Source: an uncultured Pseudomonas sp.
GTDB lineage: Bacteria > Pseudomonadota > Gammaproteobacteria > Pseudomonadales > Pseudomonadaceae
Length of the DNA stretch: 64,000 bases
Direction: 5' to 3'
Assembly (NCBI RefSeq): GCF_946886105.1
Contig: NZ_CAMPHV010000013.1
Coordinates: 57,357-121,356, forward strand
The translations under genes were made by a program, and so were the position numbers. Under the pieces are notes generated by a model. The model made no database searches. It was given only the letters and a program-made list of their open reading frames with translations, and was not told the DNA's origin. Below, piece by piece: positions 9,993 through 21,729 of the stretch; the stretch's first letter is position 1; each line of letters opens with the position of its first letter.

Positions 9993-12722
9993 ATGGCCAC
10001 TATCCACGTAGACGGCAAAGACCTTGAAGTCGATGGTGCAGACAACCTCTTGCAGGCCTGTCTGTCCCTCGGACTCGATATCCCCTACTTTTGCTGGCAC
10101 CCGGCGCTCGGTAGCGTCGGCGCCTGCCGCCAGTGCGCGGTCAAGCAGTACACCGATGCGAACGACACCCGCGGTCGTCTGGTGATGTCCTGCATGACAC
10201 CTGCCACCGACAACACCTGGATCTCCATCGACGACGAGGAGGCCAAGCAGTTTCGCGCCAGTGTCGTCGAGTGGCTGATGACCAACCACCCGCACGACTG
10301 CCCGGTGTGCGAGGAAGGCGGCCATTGCCACCTGCAGGACATGACCGTGATGACCGGTCATAACACCCGGCGTTACCGCTTCAGCAAGCGTACCCACCAG
10401 AACCAGGAACTCGGCCCGTTTATCGCCCATGAGATGAACCGCTGCATCGCCTGTTACCGCTGTGTGCGTTACTACAAGGACTACGCCGGCGGCACCGACC
10501 TCGGCGTATTCGGCGCCCACGACAACGTCTACTTCGGGCGGGTCGAAGACGGCACCCTGGAAAGCGAATTCGCCGGCAACCTGGTCGAGGTCTGCCCGAC
10601 CGGTGTGTTCACCGACAAGACCCACTCCGAGCGCTACAACCGCAAGTGGGACATGCAATTCTCGCCGAGCATCTGTCACGGCTGTTCGAGCGGCTGCAAC
10701 ACCAGCCCCGGCGAGCGCTATGGCGAAATCCGCCGCATCGAGAACCGTTTCAACGGCGATGTGAATCAGTATTTCCTCTGCGACCGCGGTCGCTTCGGTT
10801 ATGGCTACGTCAACCGCGACGATCGCCCGCGCCAACCGATGATGATGCTGAGCAAGATGAGCATGGGCATCGACTCGGCACTCGACCAGGCCGCCGCGCT
10901 GCTGAAAAATCGCAAAGTCATTGGCATCGGCTCGCCACGCGCCAGCCTGGAAAGCAACTTCGCCCTGCGCCAATTGGTGGGCCACGAGCACTTCTATTCC
11001 GGCATCGAAGCCAACGAACAGAACAACCTGCGCCTGATTCGCGACCTGTTGCTGAACGGCCCCTTGCCCGTACCGACCTTACGCGATGTGGAAAACCACG
11101 ACGCGGTGTTCGTCCTCGGCGAGGACCTGACCCAGACCGCTGCACGCCTGGCCTTGGCCCTGCGTCAGGCGGTGAAAGGCAAAGCCACCGAAATCGCCGC
11201 CACCATGCGCATTCAAGAGTGGCACATCGCGGCGGTGCAGAACGTCGCCCAGGACGCGCTCAATCCGCTGTTCATCGCCAGCGTCGCGGCCACGCGCCTG
11301 GACGACATCGCCGAACAGTGCGTACAGGCCGCCCCCGCCGACCTGGCGCGCATCGGCTTCGCGGTCGCCCACGCCATCGACCCGAGCGCCCCGGCCGTAA
11401 CCGGTCTGGAGCCGGAGGCTGTCGAGTTGGTGCAGCGTATCGCCGATGCCCTGCTGGCCGCCAAACGCCCGTTGATCGTTTCCGGCGCCTCTCTGGGTAG
11501 CCAGGCGCTGATCGAAGCTGCAGGCAATATCGCAGGCGCCCTGAAGAATCGTGAGAAGAACGGCTCGATCAGCCTGGTCGTACCTGAAGCCAACAGCATG
11601 GGCCTGGCCCTGCTGATGGCCGATGATTTGGCCGGAAAATCCCTCGATGCCGCGCTGGATGTGCTCAGCTCCGGCCGGGCCGACGCGCTGGTGGTGCTGG
11701 AGAACGACCTGTATCGCCGCGCCGATGCCGCCAAGGTCGATGCCGCATTGGCGGCCGCCAAGGTGGTGATCGTCGCCGATCACCAAGCGACCGCCACCAC
11801 GGCCAAGGCACACCTGCTGTTACCGGTCGCCAGCTTCGCCGAAGGCGATGGCACCCTGGTCAGCCAGGAGGGCCGTGCCCAACGCTTCTTCCAGGTATTC
11901 GAGCCGTCCTATTACGACGCCTCGATTCTGATTCGCGAGGGCTGGCGCTGGCTGCATGCGCTGCATGGCACCCTGCTCGGCAAGGCCGTCGACTGGACCC
12001 AGTTGGATGAAGTGACCGCCGCCTGCGCCGCCAGCAACCCGCTGCTCGCCGGCATTCGCGAAGCGGCGCCGTCGGCCTCGTTCCGCATTAAAGGCATGAA
12101 ACTGGCGCGCGAACCGCATCGCTACAGCGGCCGTACCTCGATGCGCGCCGATATCAGCGTGCACGAGCCACGTCAGCCGCAGGATCAGGATTCGGCTTTC
12201 GCCTTCTCCATGGAAGGCTATTCGGGCAGCAAGGAGGACCGCCAGCAGATTCCCTTTGCCTGGTCGCCGGGTTGGAACTCGCCGCAGGCCTGGAACAAGT
12301 TCCAGGACGAAGTCGGCGGCCATCTGCGCGCCGGCGATCCAGGCGTACGCCTGATCGAAGCCAAAGGCCAGACACTGCCCTGGTTCACCCCGAACAACGC
12401 ATTCAGCCCGGCTGCAGGTACCTGGCAGATAGTGGCGCTGCACCACCTGTTCGGCAGCGAAGAAACCTCCGCCCGCGCAACCCCTATCCAGGAGCGCATG
12501 AGCCAAGCGTATGTGGCCATGGCTCCGCTCGAAGCCGAACGTCTGGGCGTCAACGACGGCGCTTTGCTCGCGGTCAGGGTAAACGGCCAGACGCTGCGTC
12601 TGCCATTGAGCGTGCGGGACGAACTGGCGGTCGGCTTGATCGGCTTGCCCGTCGGCCTGCCAGGTATTCCGGCGCTGATCGGCGGCGCGTTGGCAACCTC
12701 GATTGAGGAGGCAGCGCAATGA
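9993..12722 (+). CDS. nuoG: NADH-quinone oxidoreductase subunit G
   Basis: Largest complex I subunit (909 residues), carrying the electron wire between NuoF and NuoI. The N-terminal [2Fe-2S] N1b ligands are Cys34, Cys45, Cys48 and Cys67. Next come the His/Cys N5 motif ([14 protein letters not shown]) and the CIACYRC N4 motif. A CHGCSSGC motif with a distal YFLCDRG cysteine indicates that the extra N7 cluster is kept, as in E. coli. The rest is a molybdopterin-oxidoreductase-like domain without cofactor function in this family. The end overlaps nuoH by ATGA. Confidence 0.96.
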   Translation: MATIHVDGKDLEVDGADNLLQACLSLGLDIPYFCWHPALGSVGACRQCAVKQYTDANDTRGRLVMSCMTPATDNTWISIDDEEAKQFRASVVEWLMTNHPHDCPVCEEGGHCHLQDMTVMTGHNTRRYRFSKRTHQNQELGPFIAHEMNRCIACYRCVRYYKDYAGGTDLGVFGAHDNVYFGRVEDGTLESEFAGNLVEVCPTGVFTDKTHSERYNRKWDMQFSPSICHGCSSGCNTSPGERYGEIRRIENRFNGDVNQYFLCDRGRFGYGYVNRDDRPRQPMMMLSKMSMGIDSALDQAAALLKNRKVIGIGSPRASLESNFALRQLVGHEHFYSGIEANEQNNLRLIRDLLLNGPLPVPTLRDVENHDAVFVLGEDLTQTAARLALALRQAVKGKATEIAATMRIQEWHIAAVQNVAQDALNPLFIASVAATRLDDIAEQCVQAAPADLARIGFAVAHAIDPSAPAVTGLEPEAVELVQRIADALLAAKRPLIVSGASLGSQALIEAAGNIAGALKNREKNGSISLVVPEANSMGLALLMADDLAGKSLDAALDVLSSGRADALVVLENDLYRRADAAKVDAALAAAKVVIVADHQATATTAKAHLLLPVASFAEGDGTLVSQEGRAQRFFQVFEPSYYDASILIREGWRWLHALHGTLLGKAVDWTQLDEVTAACAASNPLLAGIREAAPSASFRIKGMKLAREPHRYSGRTSMRADISVHEPRQPQDQDSAFAFSMEGYSGSKEDRQQIPFAWSPGWNSPQAWNKFQDEVGGHLRAGDPGVRLIEAKGQTLPWFTPNNAFSPAAGTWQIVALHHLFGSEETSARATPIQERMSQAYVAMAPLEAERLGVNDGALLAVRVNGQTLRLPLSVRDELAVGLIGLPVGLPGIPALIGGALATSIEEAAQ

Positions 12723-13711
12723 GTTGGCTGACTCCTGAATTGAGCGAAATCCTTATTGCCGTGATGAAGTCCATCGTCATCCTCCTGGCGGTGGTGATTA
12801 CCGGCGCCCTTCTCAGCTTCGTCGAACGCCGCCTGCTCGGCTGGTGGCAGGACCGTTACGGTCCCAACCGGGTCGGGCCGTTCGGGATGTTCCAGATCGC
12901 GGCGGACATGCTGAAGATGTTCTTCAAGGAAGATTGGACGCCGCCGTTCGCCGACAAGGCGATCTTCATCCTGGCGCCGATAATCGCCATGAGCGCCATG
13001 CTCCTGGCTTTCGCGATCATTCCCATCACCCCGACCTGGGGCGTCGCGGATCTGAACATCGGCATCCTGTTCTTCTTCGCCATGGCGGGTTTGTCTGTTT
13101 ATGCCGTGCTGTTCGCCGGTTGGTCCAGTAACAACAAGTTCGCCTTGCTCGGCAGCCTGCGCGCCACTGCCCAGACCATCTCCTACGAGGTGTTCCTGGC
13201 GTTGGCGCTGATGGGCATAGTCGCTCAGGTCGGCTCGTTCAACATGCGCGACATCGTCGACTACCAGGCGGAAAACCTGTGGTTCATCATTCCGCAGTTC
13301 TTCGGCTTCTGTACCTTCTTCATCGCAGGCGTGGCGGTGACTCACCGGCACCCCTTCGACCAGCCGGAAGCCGAACAGGAGCTCGCCGACGGTTACCACA
13401 TCGAATACGCCGGGATGAAATGGGGCATGTTCTTCGTCGGTGAATACATCGGCATCGTGACCATTTCCGCGCTGCTGGTGACGTTGTTCTTCGGCGGTTG
13501 GCACGGGCCGTTCGGCATTCTGCCGCAGATTCCGTTCATCTGGTTCGCCTTGAAAACCTGCTTCTTCATCATGTTGTTCATCCTGCTGCGCGCCTCTATT
13601 CCGCGCCCGCGCTATGACCAGGTGATGGCGTTCAGCTGGAAGTTCTGCCTACCGCTGACCCTGATCAACCTGCTGGTGACCGGCGCACTCGTGCTGGCCG
13701 CGGCCCAGTAA
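12719..13711 (+). CDS. nuoH: NADH-quinone oxidoreductase subunit H
   Basis: Membrane subunit of 330 residues with about eight to nine hydrophobic segments, forming the quinone chamber with NuoB and NuoD. The conserved loops [19 protein letters not shown] and the acidic [19 protein letters not shown] segment are present. It begins within the nuoG stop (ATGA) and ends 10 bases before nuoI. Confidence 0.97.
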   Translation: MSWLTPELSEILIAVMKSIVILLAVVITGALLSFVERRLLGWWQDRYGPNRVGPFGMFQIAADMLKMFFKEDWTPPFADKAIFILAPIIAMSAMLLAFAIIPITPTWGVADLNIGILFFFAMAGLSVYAVLFAGWSSNNKFALLGSLRATAQTISYEVFLALALMGIVAQVGSFNMRDIVDYQAENLWFIIPQFFGFCTFFIAGVAVTHRHPFDQPEAEQELADGYHIEYAGMKWGMFFVGEYIGIVTISALLVTLFFGGWHGPFGILPQIPFIWFALKTCFFIMLFILLRASIPRPRYDQVMAFSWKFCLPLTLINLLVTGALVLAAAQ

Positions 13712-13721
13712 GGAGAAACCC

Positions 13722-14270
13722 ATGTTCAGATACATCAAAGACGTCGTGATCGGCACCTACACCCAGCTGCGCAGCCTGGTAATGGTGTTCTCCCACGGCT
13801 TCCGCAAGCGCGACACCCTGCAGTACCCGGAAGAAGCGGTCTACCTGCCGCCGCGTTACCGCGGTCGCATCGTGCTGACCCGCGACCCGGACGGCGAGGA
13901 ACGCTGCGTGGCCTGCAACCTCTGCGCGGTGGCTTGCCCGGTTGGCTGCATTGCCTTGCAGAAAGCCGAGACCGACGACGGTCGCTGGTACCCGGAATTC
14001 TTCCGCATCAACTTCTCGCGCTGCATCTTTTGCGGTTTATGCGAGGAAGCCTGCCCGACTACCGCGATCCAGCTCACGCCGGACTTCGAGATGGGCGAGT
14101 TCAAGCGCCAGGACCTGGTGTACGAGAAGGAAGACCTGCTGATTTCCGGCCCTGGCAAGAACCCCGATTACAACTTCTACCGCGTCGCCGGCCTGTCTAT
14201 TGCCGGCAAGCCGAAAGGGGCCGCGCAGAACGAGGCCGAGCCGATCAACGTTAAAGGGCTGCTGCCGTAA
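13722..14270 (+). CDS. nuoI: NADH-quinone oxidoreductase subunit I (N6a/N6b clusters)
   Basis: An 8Fe ferredoxin-type subunit of 182 residues. Two four-cysteine motifs are visible, [15 protein letters not shown] and [12 protein letters not shown], binding clusters N6a and N6b that feed N2 in NuoB. A good ribosome binding site AAGGAG lies just upstream of ATG 13722. The gene is followed by nuoJ after 11 bases. Confidence 0.97.
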   Translation: MFRYIKDVVIGTYTQLRSLVMVFSHGFRKRDTLQYPEEAVYLPPRYRGRIVLTRDPDGEERCVACNLCAVACPVGCIALQKAETDDGRWYPEFFRINFSRCIFCGLCEEACPTTAIQLTPDFEMGEFKRQDLVYEKEDLLISGPGKNPDYNFYRVAGLSIAGKPKGAAQNEAEPINVKGLLP

Positions 14271-14281
14271 GGAGAGGTTCC

Positions 14282-14791
14282 GTGGAGTTCGCTTTTTATT
14301 TCGCCGCAGGCGTGGCCGTCATGGCCACCCTGCGGGTGGTGACCGGGACCAATCCGGTGCACGCCCTGCTCTACCTGATCATTTCGCTGTTGGCCGTATC
14401 CATGGTGTTTTTCAGCCTGGGCGCACCCTTCGCCGGCGCCCTGGAAATCATCGTCTATGCCGGTGCGATCATGGTGCTGTTCGTGTTCGTGGTGATGATG
14501 CTCAACCTCGGCCCCGCCGCGGTCGAGCAGGAGAAAAAGTGGCTGACGCCCGGCATCTGGTTCGGCCCGGCGCTGCTGTCGGCGCTGCTGCTCGGACAAC
14601 TGCTGTACGTTCTATTCGCCAGCCCGAGCGGTGCCGGCATCGGCTACACCACCGTTGACGCCAAAACGGTCGGTATCGGCCTGTTCGGCCCTTATCTGCT
14701 GGCGGTGGAGCTGGCCTCGATGCTGTTGCTCGCCGCGCTGGTGGCCGCCTACCACCTGGGCCGCCAGGAAGCCAAGGAGGTCAAGCCATGA
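14282..14791 (+). CDS. nuoJ: NADH-quinone oxidoreductase subunit J (GTG start)
   Basis: A 169-residue membrane subunit with five hydrophobic segments. The central [21 protein letters not shown] helix contains the pi-bulge region typical of NuoJ. The start is GTG 14282, supported by AAGGAGAGG immediately upstream and by the family N-terminus MEFAFYFA; no ATG fits. The end overlaps nuoK by ATGA. Confidence 0.96.
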   Translation: MEFAFYFAAGVAVMATLRVVTGTNPVHALLYLIISLLAVSMVFFSLGAPFAGALEIIVYAGAIMVLFVFVVMMLNLGPAAVEQEKKWLTPGIWFGPALLSALLLGQLLYVLFASPSGAGIGYTTVDAKTVGIGLFGPYLLAVELASMLLLAALVAAYHLGRQEAKEVKP

Positions 14792-15096
14792 GCGGTATTC
14801 CAATGGAGCACGGCCTGGCACTGGCCGCCGTGCTGTTCAGCCTGGGGTTGGTCGGCCTGATGGTGCGCCGCAATATCCTATTCGTGTTGATGAGCCTGGA
14901 AGTGATGATGAACGCCGCCGCGCTGGCTTTCGTCGTCGCCGGCGCCCGCTGGGCCCAGGCCGATGGCCAGATCATGTTCATTCTGGTGATCACCCTGGCC
15001 GCGGCCGAGGCCAGCATCGGCCTGGCGATCCTGCTGCAGCTGTACCGCCGCTTCAACACCCTCGATATCGACGCAGCCAGCGAGATGCGCGGATGA
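14788..15096 (+). CDS. nuoK: NADH-quinone oxidoreductase subunit K
   Basis: A 102-residue, three-helix membrane subunit homologous to MrpC. The key acidic residues of the family are visible in the [14 protein letters not shown] helix and in [16 protein letters not shown] overlaps couple it to nuoJ upstream and nuoL downstream. Confidence 0.97.
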   Translation: MSGIPMEHGLALAAVLFSLGLVGLMVRRNILFVLMSLEVMMNAAALAFVVAGARWAQADGQIMFILVITLAAAEASIGLAILLQLYRRFNTLDIDAASEMRG

Positions 15097-16940
15097 ACCT
15101 TCTATTTCTGACCTTTCTCTTCCCGCTGCTCGGCTGGTTCGTGCTGGCCTTCTCGCGCGGACGTTTCACGGAAACCACCGCGGCGATCATCGGCGTCGGC
15201 TCGGTCGGTTTGTCCGCCCTGACGACAGCCTGGATCATCTGGCAGTTCAACGTCGCCCCGCCGCCGGATGGCGTTTACACCCAACTGCTTTGGCAATGGA
15301 TGAGCGTCGAGGGCTTCGCCCCGAGTTTCACCCTGTATCTGGATGGCCTGTCGCTGACCATGCTCGGCGTGGTCACCGGGGTGGGCTTCCTGATCCATTT
15401 GTTCGCCTCCTGGTACATGCGCGGCGAAGAGGGCTATTCGCGGTTCTTCGCCTACACCAACCTGTTCATTTTCAGCATGCTGCTGCTGGTACTCGGCGAC
15501 AATCTGCTGTTCCTGTACTTCGGCTGGGAAGGCGTGGGCCTGTGCAGCTACCTGCTGATCGGCTTCTATTACAGCAACCCGAACAACGGCAACGCCGCAC
15601 TCAAGGCCTTCGTGGTCACCCGTATCGGCGACGTGTTCATGGCCATCGGCCTGTTCATCCTGTTCCTCAACCTCGGCACCCTGAACATCCAGGAACTGAT
15701 GGTGCTGGCGCCGCAGAAGTACGTAGCCGGCGATAGCTGGCTGTGGATCGCCACCCTGATGCTGCTCGGCGGCGCGGTCGGCAAGTCCGCCCAGCTGCCG
15801 CTGCAAACCTGGCTGGCCGACGCCATGGCCGGCCCGACCCCGGTTTCCGCACTGATCCACGCGGCGACCATGGTCACCGCCGGCGTCTACCTGATCGCGC
15901 GGACCCACGGTCTGTTTATCCTCACCCCGGGGATTCTCGAACTGGTCGGCATCGTCGGCGGCGTGACCCTGGTGCTGGCCGGTTTCGCCGCCCTGGTGCA
16001 GACCGACATCAAGCGTATCCTCGCCTACTCGACCATGAGCCAGATCGGCTATATGTTCCTCGCCCTGGGTGTGGGGGCCTGGGATGCCGCGATCTTTCAC
16101 CTGATGACCCACGCCTTCTTCAAGGCCTTGCTGTTCCTCGCCTCCGGTGCGGTGATCAACGCCTGCCACCACGAGCAGAACATCTTCAAGATGGGTGGGC
16201 TATGGAAGAAATTGCCGTTGGCCTACGCCAGCTTCATCGTTGGCGGCTCGGCTCTGGCGGCGTTGCCGCTGATCACCGCAGGCTTCTACTCCAAGGACGA
16301 AATTCTCTGGGAAGCCTTCGCCAGCGGCCATCAATGGCTGTTGTATGCGGGCCTAGCCGGTGCGTTCCTGACCTCGATCTACACCTTCCGCCTGATCTTC
16401 GTCGCCTTCCACGGCGAGCAGAAGACCGAGGCCCACGCTGGCCATGGCGTCGCCCATTGGCTGCCGCTGGTGACCCTGATTGTGCTGTCGACCTTTATCG
16501 GCGCGCTGATCAGCCCACCGCTGGCCGGTGTGTTGCCGCAAAGCGTCGGCCATGCCGGAGGCGATGCCAAGCACAGCCTGGAAATCGCCTCGGGCGCTAT
16601 CGCCCTGGCCGGCATTCTGCTTGCCGCGCTGCTGTTTCTCGGCCAGCGCCGGGTTGTCAGCGCCGTCGCCCAGAGCGGTCCCGGCCGTTTCCTCGGCGCC
16701 TGGTGGTTTGCCGCCTGGGGCTTCGATTGGCTGTACGACAAGCTGTTCGTCAAACCTTATCTACTGGCCTGCCGCCTGCTCGGTCACGACCCGATCGACA
16801 GCAGCATCGGCGTCATCCCGCACCTGGCGCGTGGCGGACACGGCCTGCTGAGCCGCAGTGAAACCGGACAATTGCGCTGGTATGCGGTGTCGCTGGTTGG
16901 CGGCGCAGTACTGGTGCTCGCCGCCGTCATGCTGGCCTGA
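15093..16940 (+). CDS. nuoL: NADH-quinone oxidoreductase subunit L (antiporter-like)
   Basis: The distal proton-pumping subunit, 615 residues with many hydrophobic segments and the long C-terminal lateral-helix region. Family motifs such as [37 protein letters not shown] and [18 protein letters not shown] are intact. The start is ATG 15093 overlapping the nuoK stop; the open frame extends upstream inside nuoJ/K but that is only a shadow. NuoM follows after 38 bases. Confidence 0.97.
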   Translation: MNLLFLTFLFPLLGWFVLAFSRGRFTETTAAIIGVGSVGLSALTTAWIIWQFNVAPPPDGVYTQLLWQWMSVEGFAPSFTLYLDGLSLTMLGVVTGVGFLIHLFASWYMRGEEGYSRFFAYTNLFIFSMLLLVLGDNLLFLYFGWEGVGLCSYLLIGFYYSNPNNGNAALKAFVVTRIGDVFMAIGLFILFLNLGTLNIQELMVLAPQKYVAGDSWLWIATLMLLGGAVGKSAQLPLQTWLADAMAGPTPVSALIHAATMVTAGVYLIARTHGLFILTPGILELVGIVGGVTLVLAGFAALVQTDIKRILAYSTMSQIGYMFLALGVGAWDAAIFHLMTHAFFKALLFLASGAVINACHHEQNIFKMGGLWKKLPLAYASFIVGGSALAALPLITAGFYSKDEILWEAFASGHQWLLYAGLAGAFLTSIYTFRLIFVAFHGEQKTEAHAGHGVAHWLPLVTLIVLSTFIGALISPPLAGVLPQSVGHAGGDAKHSLEIASGAIALAGILLAALLFLGQRRVVSAVAQSGPGRFLGAWWFAAWGFDWLYDKLFVKPYLLACRLLGHDPIDSSIGVIPHLARGGHGLLSRSETGQLRWYAVSLVGGAVLVLAAVMLA

Positions 16941-16978
16941 TCGACTATGCCTATTTTGCGAAAGGAACCCCGCCCATC

Positions 16979-18514
16979 ATGATTCTGCCTTGGCTAATCC
17001 TGATCCCTTTTATCGGCGGCCTGTTGTGCTGGCTCGTCGAGCGTTCCGGCAATACCTTGCCACGCTGGATCGCGCTACTGACCATGACCCTGCTGTTCGG
17101 CCTGGGCTTATGGCTCTGGGCCAGCGCCGACTTCAGCCTGGCACCCGCGCCTGGCGCCGATCCGGCCTGGGCCGCGGAATTCCAGGTGCCATGGATAGAG
17201 CGCTTCGGCATCAGTGTGCACCTGGCGCTCGATGGCCTCTCGGTGTTGATGATCAGCCTCACCGGCCTGCTCGGCGTGTTGTCGGTACTGTGCTCATGGA
17301 ACGAAATCCAGAACCGCGTCGGCTTCTTCCACCTCAACCTGATGTGGATTCTCGGCGGCGTGGTCGGGGTATTTCTCGCCATCGACCTGTTTCTGTTCTT
17401 CTTCTTCTGGGAAATGATGCTGGTGCCGATGTATTTCCTCATCGCGCTCTGGGGTCATAGCGGCAGCGCCGGCAAGACCCGGATTACCGCCGCCACCAAG
17501 TTCTTCATCTACACCCAGGCCAGCGGCCTGATCATGCTGGTGGCGATCCTGGCGCTGGTGTTCGTGCACTTCAACCAGACCGGCGTACTCACGTTCAACT
17601 ACGCCGACCTGCTGCGCACCCAACTCGCGCCTGGCACCGAATACCTGCTGATGCTGGGTTTCTTCATCGCCTTCGCGGTGAAGTTTCCGGTGGTGCCGTT
17701 CCATTCCTGGCTGCCGGACGCCCACGCCCAGGCGCCGACGGCCGGCTCGGTGGACCTGGCCGGTATCCTGTTGAAGACCGCCGCCTATGGCTTGATGCGT
17801 TTCGCCCTGCCGCTGTTTCCCAATGCTTCGGCGGAGTTCGCACCGATCGCCATGGGCCTCGGGGTATTCGCCATTCTCTACGGCGCGCTGCTGTCGTTCG
17901 CGCAGACAGATATCAAGCGCCTGGTCGCCTACTCCAGCGTGTCGCACATGGGCTTCGTGCTGATCGCGATCTACTCCGGCAGCCAGATCGCCCTGCAGGG
18001 TGCGGTGGTGCAGATGCTCGCCCATGGCCTGTCGGCGGCGGCGCTGTTTATCCTCTGCGGTCAGCTCTACGAGCGCCTGCACACCCGCGACATGCGCGAA
18101 ATGGGCGGCATCTGGGCACGTCTGCCATGGCTGCCCGCGCTCAGCCTGTTCTTCGCCGCGGCGGCGCTGGGCCTACCGGGCACCGGTAACTTCGTCGGCG
18201 AGTTCCTGATTCTGATCGGCAGCTTCCCGGCAGCGCCCTGGATCACCGTCATCGCAACCAGCGGCCTGGTGTTCGGCTCGGTCTATTCGCTGATCATGAT
18301 CCACCGCGCTTATTTCGGGCCGGTGAAATCCCAGGAACCGCTGTTCGCGCTGAAAGCCCGCGAGCTGGGCATGGTGTTGCTGCTGGCGCTGCTGTTGATC
18401 CTGCTCGGCGTCTATCCGCAGCCGGTACTCGATACCTCGGCCGCCAGCATGCAAGGCGTGCAGCAGTGGATGAGCAACGCCCTCGATCAACTCGCCCGGC
18501 CCGGTAGCCTGTAA
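16979..18514 (+). CDS. nuoM: NADH-quinone oxidoreductase subunit M (antiporter-like)
   Basis: Proton-pumping membrane subunit of 511 residues, homologous to NuoL and Nuo[19 protein letters not shown], the lysine-containing [18 protein letters not shown] segment and [18 protein letters not shown] are visible. An AAGGAA ribosome binding site lies at about 16959-16964. Its stop at 18512-18514 is 14 bases before the preferred nuoN start. Confidence 0.97.
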   Translation: MILPWLILIPFIGGLLCWLVERSGNTLPRWIALLTMTLLFGLGLWLWASADFSLAPAPGADPAWAAEFQVPWIERFGISVHLALDGLSVLMISLTGLLGVLSVLCSWNEIQNRVGFFHLNLMWILGGVVGVFLAIDLFLFFFFWEMMLVPMYFLIALWGHSGSAGKTRITAATKFFIYTQASGLIMLVAILALVFVHFNQTGVLTFNYADLLRTQLAPGTEYLLMLGFFIAFAVKFPVVPFHSWLPDAHAQAPTAGSVDLAGILLKTAAYGLMRFALPLFPNASAEFAPIAMGLGVFAILYGALLSFAQTDIKRLVAYSSVSHMGFVLIAIYSGSQIALQGAVVQMLAHGLSAAALFILCGQLYERLHTRDMREMGGIWARLPWLPALSLFFAAAALGLPGTGNFVGEFLILIGSFPAAPWITVIATSGLVFGSVYSLIMIHRAYFGPVKSQEPLFALKARELGMVLLLALLLILLGVYPQPVLDTSAASMQGVQQWMSNALDQLARPGSL

Positions 18515-18528
18515 TGGAAAGCAGCGAT

Positions 18529-20022
18529 ATGCAATTTACTGTTCAACACCTCATCGCCCTGCTGCCGCTTTTGGTCATCAGCGCCACAATTATCCTGGTG
18601 ATGCTGGCGATCGCCTGGAAGCGCAATCACAGCCTCACTTTCGTGTTGTCGGTGCTGGGGCTCAACCTGACCCTGCTGTCGATCATTCCGGCCATCGAAG
18701 CCACACCGTTACAGGTGACGCCGTTATTGCTGATCGATAACTTCGCCTACTACTACATGGCGATGGTGCTTGTCGCCACGTTGGCCTGCGTGACCCTGAC
18801 TCATGCGTACCTGGGCGAGGCGACGGTCAGCAACGGCGAGTCCGGACAGAGGGGCTATCCCGGCAACCGCGAGGAAATGTACCTGCTGATGCTGCTGTCG
18901 GCCCTTGGCGGCCTGGTGCTGGTCAGCGCACAGCACCTGGCGGGGCTGTTCATCGGCCTGGAGCTGCTGTCGGTCCCGGTATACGGCATGGTCGCCTATG
19001 CCTTCTTCAACAAGCGTTCGCTGGAAGCCGGTATCAAGTACATGGTGTTGTCGGCCGCGGGCAGTGCGTTTCTGCTGTTCGGCATGGCGCTGCTCTACGC
19101 CGAATCGGGTAGCTTGAGCTTTGCCGGAATCGGCGCCAGCCTGGCGGCCGGCGGCAGCGGGCTGCTGGTGCAGATCGGCATCGGCATGATGCTGATCGGC
19201 CTGGCCTTCAAGCTGTCGCTGGTACCCTTCCACCTGTGGACACCGGACGTCTACGAAGGCGCGCCTGCACCGGTGGCGGCGTTTCTCGCCACCGCCAGCA
19301 AGGTCGCGGTGTTCGCGGTACTGCTGCGGCTTTATCAGCTGTCGCCGGCTACCGCGGGCGGCTGGCTGAACGACCTGCTGACGGTCATCGCCATCGCCTC
19401 GATCCTGTTCGGCAACCTGCTGGCCTTGCTGCAAAGCAACCTCAAGCGCCTGCTCGGTTATTCCTCGATCGCGCACTTCGGCTATCTGCTGGTCGCGTTG
19501 ATCGCCAGCAAGGGTCTGGCCGTCGAAGCGATCGGCGTGTACCTGGCCACCTATGTGCTAACCAGCCTTGGCGCGTTCGGCGTGGTGACACTGATGTCCA
19601 CGCCCTATAGCGGCCGCGATGCCGATGCGCTCTACGAATACCGTGGCCTGTTCTGGCGCCGCCCTTACCTGACTGCCGTTCTGACCGTGATGATGCTGTC
19701 ACTGGCCGGTATCCCGCTGACCGCCGGCTTTATCGGCAAGTTTTACGTGGTCGCCGCGGGCGTGCAGGCTCAGCTCTGGTGGTTGCTCGGCGCGCTGGTG
19801 CTGGGCAGTGCCATCGCCGTGTTCTATTACCTGCGGGTGGTGGTGACGCTGTTCCTCAACGAACCCAACTTGCGCCGTCACGATGCGCCCTTCAATTGGG
19901 GCCAACGCGCGGGCGGCATCATGCTGTTGTTCGTTGCCCTGCTCGCTTTCTTCCTCGGCGTCTATCCACAGCCACTATTGGATATCGTGCAACAGGCTGG
20001 CTTGGCCACCCTTGTTCGATAA
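18529..20022 (+). CDS. nuoN: NADH-quinone oxidoreductase subunit N (antiporter-like)
   Basis: Proton-pumping membrane subunit of 497 residues and last gene of the operon. Segments [38 protein letters not shown] and [17 protein letters not shown] are family-typical. ATG 18529 ([13 protein letters not shown]) is preferred over ATG 18514, which overlaps the nuoM stop, because GGAAAG at 18517-18522 is well spaced for it and known NuoN proteins begin M-x-F-T-x-Q-H. The operon ends at a strong hairpin 11 bases later. Confidence 0.95.
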   Translation: MQFTVQHLIALLPLLVISATIILVMLAIAWKRNHSLTFVLSVLGLNLTLLSIIPAIEATPLQVTPLLLIDNFAYYYMAMVLVATLACVTLTHAYLGEATVSNGESGQRGYPGNREEMYLLMLLSALGGLVLVSAQHLAGLFIGLELLSVPVYGMVAYAFFNKRSLEAGIKYMVLSAAGSAFLLFGMALLYAESGSLSFAGIGASLAAGGSGLLVQIGIGMMLIGLAFKLSLVPFHLWTPDVYEGAPAPVAAFLATASKVAVFAVLLRLYQLSPATAGGWLNDLLTVIAIASILFGNLLALLQSNLKRLLGYSSIAHFGYLLVALIASKGLAVEAIGVYLATYVLTSLGAFGVVTLMSTPYSGRDADALYEYRGLFWRRPYLTAVLTVMMLSLAGIPLTAGFIGKFYVVAAGVQAQLWWLLGALVLGSAIAVFYYLRVVVTLFLNEPNLRRHDAPFNWGQRAGGIMLLFVALLAFFLGVYPQPLLDIVQQAGLATLVR

Positions 20023-20033
20023 AAGCCAAGCGT

Positions 20034-20061
20034 AAAAAAACCGGCGATTGCCGGTTTTTTT
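20034..20061. terminator. Terminator of the nuo operon (symmetric)
   Basis: CCGGC-GATT-GCCGG hairpin (20041-20054) flanked by seven A residues upstream and seven T residues downstream, so it can act on both strands. It lies 11 bases after the nuoN stop. Confidence 0.93.
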
Positions 20062-20111
20062 ACGGGCGCCGAGGTTATCGGTATTACCCAAACCCACGGT
20101 AAACGCGGACC

Positions 20112-20263
20112 GGCCTAGCAGGCCGTTGAAAAACGTAGGCGAGGCAGGCAAGACAAGGCAAAAACGGCCGAAAAAGCGGAGTTTACTGTTGTAAATGAGC
20201 ATTTTGAGGCCGTTTTTAACGCAGTATTGCCAACGTAGGTAGTTTTCAACGGCCTGCTAGGCC
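20112..20263. repeat. 152-bp element with 21-bp perfect terminal inverted repeats (MITE-like)
   Basis: Bases 20112-20132 and 20243-20263 are perfect inverted repeats containing CAGGCCGTTGAAAA. A second, inner pair (AAAAACGGCC near 20160 and GGCCGTTTTT near 20210) makes the whole element a long imperfect hairpin. It holds no gene. It lies between the nuo terminator and the convergent AI-2E family gene. Related sequence occurs at 61061-61107 (only the two ends) and 63883-63946 (one end plus interior), so it is a dispersed family in this genome, likely mobilised in trans. Confidence 0.85.
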
Positions 20264-20303
20264 GATCGGCGACCGATAGAGACTCCAGCACGCGCCAAGC
20301 TGG

Positions 20304-21422
20304 TCAACTGTCCTCCTCGCCCTTAGGCGCAACGACGGGCAACGCCTGGGAGTTGCTCAGCACGACGACCAGTTCGTCCTCTTCCTCAGAACCGAACATG
20401 GCCCAGCAGGAAATAAACAGCGCCGCGATCAACGGACCGATGACGAAGCCGTTCAAGCCGAACAGCGACAGACCACCGAGAGTTGAGATCAGCACCAGAT
20501 AATCGGGCAACTTGGTGTCCTTACCGACCAGAATCGGCCGCAGGATATTGTCCACCAAGCCAATCACCCCGATTCCGTAGAGGGTCAGCACCAGCGCCTG
20601 GGTCGGCGCCCCGCTGAACAGAAAATACAAGGCGACCGGCGTCCAGATAAGCCCCGCGCCAACCGCCGGGAGCAGCGAAAGAAAGGTCATCAGTACGCCC
20701 CAGAGCAAGGCGCTGGGAATGCCCAATATCCAGAAAATCAGGCCGCCCAACGCGCCCTGGGTGACCGCAACCACGATATTGCCCTTGATCGTCGCCCGCA
20801 CCACACGGGCGAATTTGCTGAATAACCGGCGCTGGTGCGCGGCACTCAGCGGCATTGCTTGTTTGATCCGCGCCACCAGTTCGACGCCATCGCGAATCAG
20901 GAAGAACAACAAATACAGCATGACGAAGAAACTGATCACGAACTCGAACGTACCCTGGCCAAAACTGAATGCCTTGGTCGCCAGGTAACGGCTGCCCTGA
21001 CGCGCATAATCCGAAAGCGTCTCGCGCAAACTCCCCCAGTCGCCCAACCCGAAGCGATTCAACTGGCGCTGCACCACCGGCGGCAAGGCGTCCTTGATCT
21101 CGGCCACAAAAGCGCCGAGGTCCAATTCGCCGCGCTCGAGACGGGTGTAAACGAGGCCGACTTCCTGCACCAGCAACCCGGTGATCATGATCACCGGCAG
21201 CACCACCAACAGCACGCAGAGCAAGGTGGTACTGACGGCCGCTAAGGTACGTCGACCATTGAAGCGCCGCAGCAGGCGATGCTGCACAGGGGCGAACAGA
21301 ATCGCCAGGATGACCGCCCAAAACACGGCGCCATAGAACGGCCAAAGTATCCAGCCAAATGCCAGCGATACCCCCAGCAAGAGCCCGAGAAAAACCTTAG
21401 CTTCCACCTGTTCATTGTTCAT
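20304..21422 (-). CDS. AI-2E family transporter / permease
   Basis: A 372-residue inner-membrane protein of the AI-2E (TqsA/PerM/YdiK) family. It has paired hydrophobic segments at the N-terminus (FLGLLLGVSLAFGWILWPFYGAVFWAVI), a soluble middle stretch and a hydrophobic C-terminal block with the family-typical GIPSALLWGVLMTFLSLLPAVGAGLIWTP region. The substrate is unknown; the family includes exporters of varied small molecules and ions. The start MNNEQVEAK at 21422 is chosen by family length; the frame extends another 50 residues upstream, and an AAGGAG lies about 36 bases before this ATG, so the start is uncertain. No close neighbour on the same strand. Confidence 0.88.
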   Translation of the reverse strand: MNNEQVEAKVFLGLLLGVSLAFGWILWPFYGAVFWAVILAILFAPVQHRLLRRFNGRRTLAAVSTTLLCVLLVVLPVIMITGLLVQEVGLVYTRLERGELDLGAFVAEIKDALPPVVQRQLNRFGLGDWGSLRETLSDYARQGSRYLATKAFSFGQGTFEFVISFFVMLYLLFFLIRDGVELVARIKQAMPLSAAHQRRLFSKFARVVRATIKGNIVVAVTQGALGGLIFWILGIPSALLWGVLMTFLSLLPAVGAGLIWTPVALYFLFSGAPTQALVLTLYGIGVIGLVDNILRPILVGKDTKLPDYLVLISTLGGLSLFGLNGFVIGPLIAALFISCWAMFGSEEEDELVVVLSNSQALPVVAPKGEEDS

Positions 21423-21665
21423 CTGCTTCGCATGTGCCTGTGGCGCCTGATCTCCTTTAGTCAGCGCTACCCCGGGCGAGTGCGAACAAAAAACGTCCTT
21501 TGCCAGCTCATAGCGGCGCGGGAAGCAGGCCCGCAAGTGCTGGGAAAATAGGCGATTCGCCAGCGAATGCACGGGTTAGTTATGTTCTTTCGACTCGATC
21601 GTGCATGGTTGCGTCTTATCGGAGGCCTGCCCGACCTGGATGCCCCCGCACTTGCTACGCTTGAC
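21423..21665. other. Divergent intergenic region, AI-2E permease / chemoreceptor
   Basis: No gene is seen. With the promoter and leader that follow, the gap between the two divergent genes is 307 bases. A short AT-rich patch near 21570-21600 could hold the promoter of the permease, but I cannot assign boxes with confidence. Confidence 0.4.
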
Positions 21666-21692
21666 TAAAGAAAGCCCCGGCGCCGCCGATAG
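21666..21692 (+). promoter_or_regulatory. Sigma-28 (FliA) promoter of the chemoreceptor gene
   Basis: TAAAGAAA (21666-21673), an 11-base spacer and GCCGATAG (21685-21692) match the flagellar sigma-28 consensus TAAAGTTT-N11-GCCGATAA at 13 of 16 positions with exact spacing. The site ends 37 bases before the ATG of the methyl-accepting chemotaxis gene, so expression with the late flagellar genes is expected. Confidence 0.82.
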
Positions 21693-21729
21693 GCGCATAT
21701 AGCCTGCATAGAAGAATAAGGTCCCAAAC

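Noticed and set aside
14631..15092. Long N-terminal extension of nuoL in frame
   Set aside because: It runs through nuoJ and nuoK in another frame; NuoL length and the ATGA overlap support ATG 15093.
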